A model generated the notes under the pieces. It saw only the letters and a program-made list of their open reading frames with translations, was not told the DNA's origin and made no database searches. The position numbers and the translations under genes were made by a program. From Cyanobacteria bacterium FACHB-471 (GTDB lineage: Bacteria > Cyanobacteriota > Cyanobacteriia > Elainellales > Elainellaceae), in assembly GCA_014695345.1 (NCBI GenBank), contig JACJOC010000085.1:1-64000 (forward strand): DNA of 64,000 bases, given 5' to 3'. Of the stretch, positions 1-7,535 are shown piece by piece; position 1 is the first letter of the stretch; every line of letters begins with the position of its first letter.

Positions 1-219
1 CAAAACAGTGTCATCGAAAATCAAGTATCCTGCTGCATCTGGAACAATCAGCGGTTTGACCTGCTCCCACAACAGACGAGGGGTCAGCTTTTCACTGCTC
101 AGGTAACGGTTAATCGCATCGTGGCTGAATTGCTGCAAATGCTCCGCTAGATGAGTCAGCGTAAAGTTGGTTTGGCTACTCAACAAATATTGGCAGTAGT
201 CCAGCTTAGTAAATGTCAT
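1..219 (-). CDS. IS701-type transposase, N-terminal part (runs off the window)
   Basis: The first 73 codons of a transposase read leftwards out of the window from an ATG at 219. The protein begins MTFTKLDYCQYLLSS and continues through HLAEHLQQFSHDAINRYL to a segment ending IFDDTVL. This is the usual N-terminus of cyanobacterial IS701/IS4-like DDE transposases, in which the IFDDT aspartates lie near the first catalytic acidic residue. The reading frame is open to the edge, so whether the full gene is intact cannot be judged. The family assignment rests on recognition of this N-terminus. Confidence 0.8.
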   Translation of the reverse strand, partial: MTFTKLDYCQYLLSSQTNFTLTHLAEHLQQFSHDAINRYLSSEKLTPRLLWEQVKPLIVPDAAGYLIFDDTVL

Positions 220-310
220 CGCAATCGCTGTTTGATGCACTCATACTGGAACTGTAGCGAGCATAGCTCAACTTAACCACCCCCTATCCCTAGTGCCGCT
301 GCGTAAGTCC
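1..310. mobile_element. End of an IS701-like insertion sequence
   Basis: The partial transposase implies an insertion sequence whose 5' end lies a short way beyond its start codon. The sequence around 290-310, ending in CTGCGTAAGTCCTG, is a plausible terminal repeat, because similar ends occur in cyanobacterial IS701-like elements. The other end is outside the window, so neither the inverted repeat pair nor the target duplication can be confirmed. The right boundary is an estimate. Confidence 0.45.
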
Positions 311-334
311 TGTACAAGTTGCCTGACTAATAGT

Positions 335-361
335 TAGCCTAGCGAAATGTTTGCTAGGCTA
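335..361. promoter_or_regulatory. Inverted repeat upstream of marR, candidate operator
   Basis: TAGCCTAGC is followed after nine bases by GCTAGGCTA, a perfect 9-bp inverted repeat about 100 bp upstream of the MarR start codon. MarR regulators usually bind palindromes of this size in their own promoter, so autoregulation is a reasonable inference. It could instead be a small hairpin left beside the insertion sequence. Confidence 0.4.
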
Positions 362-458
362 TTTAATAGATAGCTCAATTGAGTTGTATCGGTTCAGCTT
401 TAAGGGTTTGTTCTTTGGGTCTTGTTCTTTCGGTAAGGTCGCGATTGCCCTTTCTCCC

Positions 459-908
459 ATGCTCACCACATCCACTTCAGAGCAATGCGCCGCAAAAATC
501 ATGGAAGTCGTCCCAGGAGTAATTCGCTTTATTCGGGCAGATATGCGACGACAGGGGCAAGCCTCCGTATCCCTCTCCCAACTGCGCGTATTGTGGTTTC
601 TGAACCGTTGCCCCCAGTCTTCTCTTTCTGAAGTGGCTGATGATCTGGATGTCACTCGTCCCACAATGTCCGCAATGATTGAACGGCTGGTACAGCGAGG
701 ATTTGTGAATCGGGTAGAAGATCCTGAAGAGCGCCGTCGTGTTCTGCTAACCCTGACCGCTACAGGTTCCAAGTATTTAGAACAAGTCTCTGAAGCAACT
801 CGGTCTAAAGTGGCTGGAGTTTTGTCACCGCTCTCCGACACCGAGCTTCAGCAACTCATGCAAGGCATTGCCCTATTAGAAAAAGCATTCCGTGATGTTA
901 AAGACTGA
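459..908 (+). CDS. MarR-family transcriptional regulator
   Basis: A 149-residue winged-helix repressor of the MarR family, which typically controls drug or aromatic-compound efflux genes. The core reads LSQLRVLWFLNR, then LSEVADDLDVTRPTMSAMIERLVQRGFVNR (recognition helix) and EDPEERRRVLLTLTATG (the wing). The frame is open upstream from a TTG at 351, but that would place the inverted repeat at 335-361 inside the start region. The ATG at 459 gives the normal family length and is preferred. The gene lies 20 bp upstream of a DrrA-like ATPase and its permease, so it probably controls that exporter. The ligand is unknown. Confidence 0.88.
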   Translation: MLTTSTSEQCAAKIMEVVPGVIRFIRADMRRQGQASVSLSQLRVLWFLNRCPQSSLSEVADDLDVTRPTMSAMIERLVQRGFVNRVEDPEERRRVLLTLTATGSKYLEQVSEATRSKVAGVLSPLSDTELQQLMQGIALLEKAFRDVKD

Positions 909-928
909 ATCCATGCAGAGGAGGTGCG

Positions 929-1726
929 ATGCCCATTATTGAGACCCGTCAACTGACAAAGCAGTTTAGACAGACAGTAGCTGTTGATGCTTTGTCCATC
1001 GCTGTTGAGCCAGGTGAAGTGTTTGGGCTGCTTGGTCCCAATGGTGCAGGAAAAAGCACCGTCATCAAAATGCTAACCACGCTATTGCCGCCTACTTCTG
1101 GTGCTGCTAGTGTGGCTCAGTTTGATGTCACCCAACAGATGCCACTGGTGCAGCGGTCAATTGGCTACGTTCCGCAGGCTCTTTCGGTGGATGGGACGCT
1201 GACAGGCTACGAAAATTTGCTGATTGTGTCCAAACTCTACGACATTCCTCGCTCTCAACGGTTGGGACGGATTCAGGACATTTTAGGCTACGTCGGACTA
1301 GAGGATGTTTCAGATCGATTAGTGCGAACCTACTCTGGCGGCATGATTCGGCGATTGGAAATTGCTCAGGCGTTGCTGCACCGTCCGCGTGTGCTGTTTA
1401 TGGACGAACCAACTGTAGGGCTTGATCCCGTCGCCCGCAATTCCATGTGGAATTTGGTGAAACAGCTTTGCCGCGACTACGAAGCCACGATTTTCCTGAC
1501 GACTCACTTCATGGAAGAGGCAGATAGTTTGTGCGATCGCCTTGCCATCATGCACCTCGGAAAAGTCGTCGCAACGGGCACTCCCAATCAACTCAAAGCT
1601 TCAATCAACAAACCAGATGCCAGCCTCGACGACGTATTCATTTACTACACCGGGGATTATTTAGCATCAGCAGGAGACTACCGTGACACCTCAAAAACCA
1701 GGCGCACTGCTCAGCGGCTCGGCTAG
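929..1726 (+). CDS. ABC transporter ATP-binding protein, DrrA-like (multidrug/daunorubicin type)
   Basis: A 265-residue ABC ATPase with Walker A GPNGAGKST (residues 36-44), signature YSGGM (135-139) and Walker B RVLFMDEPT with the catalytic Glu at 160. It is followed by the H-loop TTHFMEEAD. The DrrA/CcmA-type layout and C-terminus (SLDDVFIYYTG) match antibiotic and drug exporter ATPases that pair with ABC-2 permeases. A good ribosome binding site (GAGGAGG) precedes the ATG. The gene lies between the MarR regulator and the permease, in one probable operon. The substrate cannot be told from sequence. Confidence 0.93.
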   Translation: MPIIETRQLTKQFRQTVAVDALSIAVEPGEVFGLLGPNGAGKSTVIKMLTTLLPPTSGAASVAQFDVTQQMPLVQRSIGYVPQALSVDGTLTGYENLLIVSKLYDIPRSQRLGRIQDILGYVGLEDVSDRLVRTYSGGMIRRLEIAQALLHRPRVLFMDEPTVGLDPVARNSMWNLVKQLCRDYEATIFLTTHFMEEADSLCDRLAIMHLGKVVATGTPNQLKASINKPDASLDDVFIYYTGDYLASAGDYRDTSKTRRTAQRLG

Positions 1727-2534
1727 ACCGACTCAGACTCACTCAGCTAACCCCTTTTCTAGCCTCGGCAACTTCATTTACAAAACGCTGACGGTGACAG
1801 AGCTAGAAGTTCGCAAGCTGCGTCATGATCCGACTCAATTGATGACGCGAGCGGTACAGCCTTCACTGTGGCTACTGATTTTTGGACAGGTATTTAGCCG
1901 GATTCGGGCAATCCCAACCGGGGATCTGCCCTACCTGGACTTTATGACACCCGGAATTCTTGCCCAAAGCATTCTATTTATGGCAATTTTCAACGGGCTG
2001 TCTGTCATTTGGGAGCGCGATTTGGGCATTTTGCACAAACTGCTAGTTAGTCCGACTCCCAGAGCTGCGCTAGTAGTGGGGAAGGCGATCGCCGCTGGGG
2101 TGCGTAGCCTTTCTCAGGTCATCTTGATTTACATCCTGGCTTCCCTGCTTGGCGTTGGAATCGATTGGAATCCATTCGCTCTGCTGGGAGTCCTAATCGC
2201 TACTCTGCTCGGGGCTACCCTCTTCTCCACGCTGTCGCTGATCGTTGCCTGCATCGTCAAAACCCATGAGCGCTTTATGGGAATTGGTCAATTTCTCACC
2301 ATGCCGCTGTTTTTTGCCAGCAATGCTATCTACCCAATCGAAATCATGCCGCATTGGTTGCAGGTGATTTCATACGTTAACCCTTTGACCTATCTGGTAG
2401 ATGTCTTGCGAAGTCTGATGCTCACCAGTGAAACCAGCACCTACCCGATTGCGACAGACTTAGGCATTTTGTTGGCTGCAACTGCCTTTTTGACTATGAT
2501 TTGCGCTCGTCTTTATCCCAAACTCGTAACTTAG
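1683..2534 (+). CDS. ABC-2 type permease, DrrB-like
   Basis: A 283-residue membrane permease of the ABC-2 family, predicted to form the channel for the DrrA-like ATPase upstream. It has about six hydrophobic segments and the typical internal pieces PYLDFMTPGILAQ and YVNPLTYLVDVLRS. The GTG start at 1683 makes it overlap the ATPase gene by 44 bp, which suggests translational coupling. A second in-frame GTG at 1794 would remove most of the hydrophilic leader and the overlap and cannot be excluded. Together with the MarR gene it forms a self-contained regulated exporter. Confidence 0.92.
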   Translation: MTPQKPGALLSGSARPTQTHSANPFSSLGNFIYKTLTVTELEVRKLRHDPTQLMTRAVQPSLWLLIFGQVFSRIRAIPTGDLPYLDFMTPGILAQSILFMAIFNGLSVIWERDLGILHKLLVSPTPRAALVVGKAIAAGVRSLSQVILIYILASLLGVGIDWNPFALLGVLIATLLGATLFSTLSLIVACIVKTHERFMGIGQFLTMPLFFASNAIYPIEIMPHWLQVISYVNPLTYLVDVLRSLMLTSETSTYPIATDLGILLAATAFLTMICARLYPKLVT

Positions 2535-2571
2535 GAACGTGAATTAACTAAACTACTTAATTCCCCTGCTG

Positions 2572-2598
2572 TAGGGGCTTGGCAGTGCCAAGCCCCTA
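2572..2598. terminator. Perfect 13-bp stem-loop after the exporter operon
   Basis: TAGGGGCTTGGCA, one base, then TGCCAAGCCCCTA form a perfect palindrome 38 bp beyond the permease stop codon. There is no T-run after it. It could be an intrinsic terminator or RNA-stabilising hairpin. It could also be a copy of the short palindromic repeats scattered in cyanobacterial genomes. Confidence 0.55.
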
Positions 2599-2953
2599 AC
2601 TGAAATCCTGCACTTTACTAGATTCATGCTCCTTGATGTCCAGTTTGGTGAGTTTGTGGAGTGTAAAAAGCTTTAGATCGCTCTTTCAAAAAAACAAGCA
2701 TCCAGCTCGATTAGAGAAGCGTACTCATTCAAAGGGCGAATTTTAAGCAGAGATCTATCAGATTGGGTTGTGGAACTTACTCCCTTAGTCTGCAGTCTCT
2801 AGGCTCAAGCAGTTGAGTGTTGGTCAAACAGTCAGCAAACGTTTCGACCCTTCTGAATGCATCTCGTTTCAACTTTGCTAGACAAGCTTAACTGCATAAC
2901 TAAGACGTCACTATTTCGCCCATCACCCACAAACACAATATTCATTGCTGACT

Positions 2954-3454
2954 ATGAAGATCCAACCGCTGGCAGCAGGGGTGTTAGGGCTGATCGCAAC
3001 TGGAGGCATTGTCTATGGTGCAGTCAGTTCTGTCCAACCTGCATCAGATGCTCCGACCTCGAACACAGCCAGCTCTGACTCCTCATCACCGTTGCCCTCG
3101 GAGTTTCCAATCCTAGAAACTCCAGTTGCTTCCGCACCTGCCGATGATTCCTCTAGCGCTTCCGCACCAGAACCAGAGCAGTCTCCAGACACGCCACTTT
3201 ACCAGCAGCTAGAAGGCACCTGGTCGTCTGACATGATGACAGTAACTTTCAGTTGGGATCAAGGAGTTTACTCAGGCGTGTTGCTAGATCAGCCGTTTAC
3301 CAAATCCCTAGAGTTTGTCCGAGAACAAGAAAATGCCGTGGTTTTCAAGGCAAGTGGCAGTGAAATGATCTGCGAGTTTCAGGCGGATGGAGCGATCGCC
3401 CTGGTGACGCGAGGCGAGGACAATCCACCCATTGTGTTAAGAAAATCTAGCTAA
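2954..3454 (+). CDS. Hypothetical membrane-anchored or secreted protein
   Basis: A 166-residue protein of unknown function. The ATG at 2954 is preferred to the TTG at 2945. An N-terminal hydrophobic stretch (about residues 6-25, PLAAGVLGLIATGGIVYGAV) would act as signal or anchor. A Ser/Pro/Ala-rich linker (about 28-80) leads to a compact C-terminal domain (about 84-166) starting LYQQLEGTWSSDMMTVTFSWD. That domain looks like a small beta-barrel or lipocalin-like fold judging by GTW and alternating hydrophobics, but I do not recognise the family. It stands alone between the exporter operon and an acetyltransferase gene. Confidence 0.7.
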   Translation: MKIQPLAAGVLGLIATGGIVYGAVSSVQPASDAPTSNTASSDSSSPLPSEFPILETPVASAPADDSSSASAPEPEQSPDTPLYQQLEGTWSSDMMTVTFSWDQGVYSGVLLDQPFTKSLEFVREQENAVVFKASGSEMICEFQADGAIALVTRGEDNPPIVLRKSS

Positions 3455-3526
3455 CTCATCTATTAACTCATCCGTAAGTTCTGAAGCCAAATGTAGAATT
3501 TACAGATGCACGGGTGAGGAAACGCA

Positions 3527-4102
3527 ATGCAGCCTAACAAGACCGAAAAGCAAAAAATGTTGGCGGGTGAACTGTACTGGGCTGCTGACCCAGAGCTAGT
3601 TGCAGGGCGACGGCGAGCGGCTCGGTTGACTCGTGACTACAACGCAACGACCGAGGAAGAACAGGAACGGCGATCGCACCTCTTACAAGAGCTATTCGGA
3701 CAAGTAGGACCAAAGATTTACATTGAGCCTCCGTTCCGCTGTGACTACGGCAGCAACATCTACGCAGGTGAGAATGTGTACATGAATTTTGGCTGCATTA
3801 TTTTAGATTGCAGCACAGTTCGATTGGGTGACAATTTGCTCTGTGCGCCCAATGTGCAAATCTATGCTGCCCATCATCCCGTTAGTCCGGCAGAGCGCCT
3901 AACGGGGCTAGAGCTAGCGTCTCCTGTAACGATTGGCAATAACGTTTGGTTGGGCGGTGGAGTGATCGTTTGCCCCGGTGTGACAATTGGCGACAACACC
4001 ACTATCGGCGCAGGCAGTGTCGTCACGAAAGACATTCCCGCTAATGTGGTGGCGGTGGGCAATCCCTGTCGGGTAATTCGGGAGCTGGGGGTTGAGAATT
4101 AG
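3527..4102 (+). CDS. maa: Sugar O-acetyltransferase, maltose/galactoside type (hexapeptide repeat)
   Basis: A 191-residue trimeric left-handed beta-helix acetyltransferase that transfers acetyl from acetyl-CoA to a sugar hydroxyl. The N-terminal helical part (EKQKMLAGELYWAADPEL) is the Maa/LacA mini-domain. The hexapeptide coils run from about residue 60 to 185, including GSNIYAGENVYMNFGC. The catalytic His lies in YAAHHPV, and the C-terminal coil contains GGGVIVCPGVTIGDNTTIGAGSVVTKDIP. Length and motifs match full-length Maa/LacA proteins. The natural acceptor is usually unknown. It faces the BrkB gene tail to tail, 14 bp apart. Confidence 0.9.
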   Translation: MQPNKTEKQKMLAGELYWAADPELVAGRRRAARLTRDYNATTEEEQERRSHLLQELFGQVGPKIYIEPPFRCDYGSNIYAGENVYMNFGCIILDCSTVRLGDNLLCAPNVQIYAAHHPVSPAERLTGLELASPVTIGNNVWLGGGVIVCPGVTIGDNTTIGAGSVVTKDIPANVVAVGNPCRVIRELGVEN

Positions 4103-4116
4103 GGATTGGGGAATTT

Positions 4117-5145
4117 TTACCGACGCTTTCTTCTGGGATTGTGGGGGAATGGGGGGCGGTGGGGCGATCGCTTCATGCGGCGGTCGCCTCGATGATCGCG
4201 ATCGATACGGTCGGCTTCTTCCACCATTTTTTTGGAAGGGATGCCCTGTTCAGCCCGCGCATCATCCGTGATGGCGACAGCGTGGTCGTCGGGGACAATC
4301 CTAGAACCGTAGCGTCTGGCATAGACCTGCGTTAGCTCTGCCCCAAAAAATAGAATTTGAGCGGAGTAATAGACCCACGCCAGGATGATAATCACCGAGC
4401 CAGCCGCGCCGTAGGCTGAAGCAAATCCGCTGTTACCCAGGTACAACCCGATGAGGTACCGACCAATGGAAAACAGCAATGAAGTCAACACCGCCCCAAT
4501 GGCAACGTCTCCCCAGGTAATTTTCACGTCTGGCAAAAATTTGTAAATCATTGCAAACAGCAAAGCTGTCACGCCAAACGAGATGAAAAAGTTGACCAGT
4601 TGCCAGAGTCCATCAACCCCTGGCACTAAGCCGCTCAGATAATTGTTTAGGGCAGCCAGAACCGCACTGATGACGAGCGACACGAGCAACAAAAAGCCGA
4701 TGCCAAGCACCATGCCAAAGGACAAAACTCGCTTACGTACCATTTCAAATACATTGCCATCGGGTCGTTCTGTCACTTCCCAAATGGTGTTCAGTGCGTC
4801 TTGAAGCTGAGAAAACACGCCAGAGGCACCAAATAGCAAAATTGCGATACTGATGATCGAGGCAAGGAAACCAGTGTTTTCTCCAGGCTGGTGGGCATTG
4901 TTAATCGCCGTCTCGATAAATTCGGCTCCTTCTCGACCCAGCAATCCTTGAATCTGCCCTACAAGTTGTCCTCTGGCAGCTTCTTCGCCAAGTACGGCTC
5001 CGGCGATCGCAATCACGATAACTAGTAGTGGTGCTAGGGAAAATACGGTGTAGTATGCCAGAGATGCGGCTAACCGTGATGCTTTGTCCTTATTCCACTC
5101 TGAAAATGCTTCCTTTAAAAGTCTCCAAATTTTCTTTAAGCTCAC
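4117..5145 (-). CDS. YihY/BrkB-family inner membrane protein
   Basis: A 342-residue integral membrane protein of the BrkB/YihY family (formerly mis-described as RNase BN). It has about six transmembrane segments, the family start AASLAYYTVFSLAPLLVI, and the conserved SGVFSQLQDALNTIWEV and YGAAGSVIIILAWVYYSAQILFFGAE segments. The start is GTG at 5145. A charged, cytoplasm-like tail (about residues 290-342) rich in Arg, His and Pro follows the last membrane span. Its role is not firmly established; transport or envelope functions are proposed for the family. Confidence 0.9.
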   Translation of the reverse strand: MSLKKIWRLLKEAFSEWNKDKASRLAASLAYYTVFSLAPLLVIVIAIAGAVLGEEAARGQLVGQIQGLLGREGAEFIETAINNAHQPGENTGFLASIISIAILLFGASGVFSQLQDALNTIWEVTERPDGNVFEMVRKRVLSFGMVLGIGFLLLVSLVISAVLAALNNYLSGLVPGVDGLWQLVNFFISFGVTALLFAMIYKFLPDVKITWGDVAIGAVLTSLLFSIGRYLIGLYLGNSGFASAYGAAGSVIIILAWVYYSAQILFFGAELTQVYARRYGSRIVPDDHAVAITDDARAEQGIPSKKMVEEADRIDRDHRGDRRMKRSPHRPPFPHNPRRKRR

Positions 5146-5552
5146 AGCCGCCCATCCTTTGAGGTGAAATAAGCCTTGGCAAAAATTGCAATCCCTCTGG
5201 CAATTGACTTATACCGTTTTTGTATAAAGCCATGTATTCGGGAGCGTGCCCTGCGTACGCGCGACACACTTCAAAATACACAGCTAAAGAAAATTGGTAT
5301 TGAACCTCTTGCAAAAGGCTGAGGATTACAGTTCTCGTCTGTCTCCTATTTACTACGAGGTGCCTACTAGAAGGAATCTTCCGCAGGAGCGAATGCATCA
5401 AAATCCTTGCTAACTTAAGACTGGTTTGGTTGAGATGAGTTGAGACTATCAGCCCAAGTTATCGAGCGGGGTAATGCCCCTCTTGTAGCTTGTCGTGTAG
5501 GAGTCTCAAACTGCTATGCAATAATTTTCACAGTGCCAGGGTGTTAAAGATA
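5146..5552. other. Divergent intergenic region between brkB and the pseudokinase gene
   Basis: About 400 bp separate the two divergent start codons. I see no convincing gene here. The minus-strand open frame that crosses the brkB start lacks any recognisable protein pattern. The region should hold both promoters. Confidence 0.5.
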
Positions 5553-7418
5553 GTGAGCCAACTATTGGGTGGTCGTTATCAATTCATCAAAATTTTAGGA
5601 TCAGACGAGCTAGAGCAAACTTATCTGGTCGGGGATACGCAATTTCCAGGACATCCAAAACGGGTTGCCAAACATCTACAGCTTCCCGACCGTAATCCCA
5701 GGACGCTCAAATTTGTATTAATTCTGCTGAAAAAGAAGGCAGAAGCGCTACAAAAGGTCGGAAAGCACGACCAAATTCCGCAAATTTTAGATTTTTTTGA
5801 GGAAAACAATAACTTCTATCTAGTTGAGGAATTTATCCTCGGTCACCCGCTCAGTGACGAAATTTTGCCGAAGCAGGCATTGTCTGAACTGTGGGTTTTG
5901 CAGTTTTTGCGCGAGGCGATGGAGATTTTGGTGGTGGTGCATCGCTGGGGATTCATTCACCGCCGAATTAAGCCCTCCAACCTACTGCGTCGCCATTCTG
6001 ATAGCCGTCTCGTGCTAACTGGCTTTGGCATCTTTAAGGAAATTAGTGCTGAGGTGATGCGATCGCCCGAATACGCTTCTCCCTTTGGCACCAATGGCGC
6101 TTCTGCTTACGTTCCAAATGAGCAAACTCAGGGACAGCTTCAGTCTAATAGCGACATTTACGCAGTCGGGATGATTGGGATTCAGGCGATTACTGGACTG
6201 ACTGCTCCCGAATTAATCAAATTGCAGGATGCCGGACGATTTAGCCAGGGCGAAATTTGGAATGGTCGCACTCGAATTAGCCCAGAGCTAGCAACCATTC
6301 TCGATAAGATGGTACATCCCGATAGCAGCCAGCGCTATCAAGAGGCAACAGAGGTGTTGGACGACCTGAATCGGCTGGTTTCAGGTGAAGAAACTGTGCC
6401 GATTCCATCACCGCCCCGCCCTCCACGCTTAAATCTGTCTGTACCTCCAGTGCGTCGCTCTTTAATCCCTGTGGGAATCGCGCTGGCAGTTCTGGGCGGG
6501 TTGGCGATCGTCCTTTATTCACGCCTTCCCCAAACGCTGATGTCCAACCATTTGCTCAACCGGGGATTGGAGCAGGAAGAACAGGGCGACGATCAGCAGG
6601 CGATCGCCCGCTACGACCAGGCCATTCGCACTAACCCTAGTAGTGAGGTGTACTTTAACCGGGGTGTCGCTCACTCTCGCCTGGGCAACCAGCAAGCCGC
6701 TTTAGAGGATCTGACCCAGGCAATCCAACTGAATCCCAATCAGCCTGAGGCTCACTATTTTCGGGGAAATGTGCGCTACGAATTGGGCGATCGCCAGGGA
6801 GCGCTTTCAGACTATACCGAGGCAATTCGGCTTGAGCCCCAATCTGCCCGTGCTTACGCAAATCGGGGCAGTGTTCGAGCTGACCAGGGAGATGACCGAG
6901 GCGCGATCGAAGACTACACGCAGGCGATTCAAGTTGATCCCAACATGGCAGCGGCCTATCTCAATCGCTGTTTGTCCCGCTCTAATCTAGAGCAGCATCG
7001 AGAAGCAATCGATGACTGCACTCAAGCCATCAGCTTGCAGCCTAACTCAGTCGCAGCGTACCAAAACCGAGGGCTAGTGCGTCGTCGTTTGGGAGATATT
7101 ACCGGTGCAATTGAGGATTTCAACATTGCAATTCGGCTTGATCCCGATGATGCCGATCCCTACTACAACCGAGGGGTGGCACGATCAGAGTATGGGGATG
7201 AAACGGGGGCGATCGCCGACTACAGCGAAGCGATTCAGCGCAACCCCAACCATCCATTTGCTTATTACGATCGGGCCTTGTCGCGGGTAGATACTGGGGA
7301 TCAAGAGGGGGCGATCGCCGACTTTCGCCAGTCTGCCAAACTCTGCCTTGATTCGGGGAGAACTGGCTGTTATGAAGATGCTCAATATCAAATCGAACAG
7401 CTTCAGGGAGCAGAGTAA
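5553..7418 (+). CDS. Serine/threonine kinase-like protein with TPR repeats; catalytic residues lost (pseudokinase)
   Basis: A 621-residue protein: kinase-like domain (about 1-275), Pro-rich linker, one membrane span (about 304-323, LIPVGIALAVLGGLAIVLYS) and about eight TPR units to the end. The start is GTG at 5553 (SQLLGGRYQFIKILG), the common N-terminus of cyanobacterial kinases. A TTG at 5490 would add 21 residues. The kinase core is degenerate. The Gly-rich loop reads GSDELEQTY, HRDxKxxN is HRRIKPSN (Asp to Arg at 138), and DFG is GFG (Asp to Gly at 157). VAK Lys (about 40) and SDIYAVG are kept. Phosphotransfer is therefore unlikely, and a scaffold or sensor role anchored in the membrane is inferred. 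It is monocistronic. Confidence 0.88.
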   Translation: MSQLLGGRYQFIKILGSDELEQTYLVGDTQFPGHPKRVAKHLQLPDRNPRTLKFVLILLKKKAEALQKVGKHDQIPQILDFFEENNNFYLVEEFILGHPLSDEILPKQALSELWVLQFLREAMEILVVVHRWGFIHRRIKPSNLLRRHSDSRLVLTGFGIFKEISAEVMRSPEYASPFGTNGASAYVPNEQTQGQLQSNSDIYAVGMIGIQAITGLTAPELIKLQDAGRFSQGEIWNGRTRISPELATILDKMVHPDSSQRYQEATEVLDDLNRLVSGEETVPIPSPPRPPRLNLSVPPVRRSLIPVGIALAVLGGLAIVLYSRLPQTLMSNHLLNRGLEQEEQGDDQQAIARYDQAIRTNPSSEVYFNRGVAHSRLGNQQAALEDLTQAIQLNPNQPEAHYFRGNVRYELGDRQGALSDYTEAIRLEPQSARAYANRGSVRADQGDDRGAIEDYTQAIQVDPNMAAAYLNRCLSRSNLEQHREAIDDCTQAISLQPNSVAAYQNRGLVRRRLGDITGAIEDFNIAIRLDPDDADPYYNRGVARSEYGDETGAIADYSEAIQRNPNHPFAYYDRALSRVDTGDQEGAIADFRQSAKLCLDSGRTGCYEDAQYQIEQLQGAE

Positions 7419-7437
7419 ATTCTGCTAGAAAGCCGTA

Positions 7438-7469
7438 GATGGGCAAAGAGCAATTGCTCTTTGCCCATC
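7438..7469. terminator. 16-bp perfect palindrome between convergent genes
   Basis: GATGGGCAAAGAGCAA is followed directly by its exact complement, 20 bp after the stop of the pseudokinase gene and before the convergent ndh gene. It is a probable bidirectional terminator. A related, imperfect GATGGGCAAAG pairing occurs again just downstream, around 7490-7520. Confidence 0.7.
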
Positions 7470-7535
7470 TCACAAGTTTATGAGCTTAGGATAGGCACGC
7501 TTTGCTTTGCCCATCCTGCGACTTTCTGGGAGTTC

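Noticed and set aside
2857-3078. Plus-strand open frame overlapping the hypothetical gene at 2954
   Set aside because: It overlaps the better-supported frame, which has a signal-like N-terminus and a proper domain.
5090-5401. Minus-strand open frame overlapping the start of the BrkB gene
   Set aside because: It runs in another frame across the brkB start codon, has no family pattern or ribosome binding site, and would leave no room for the brkB promoter.
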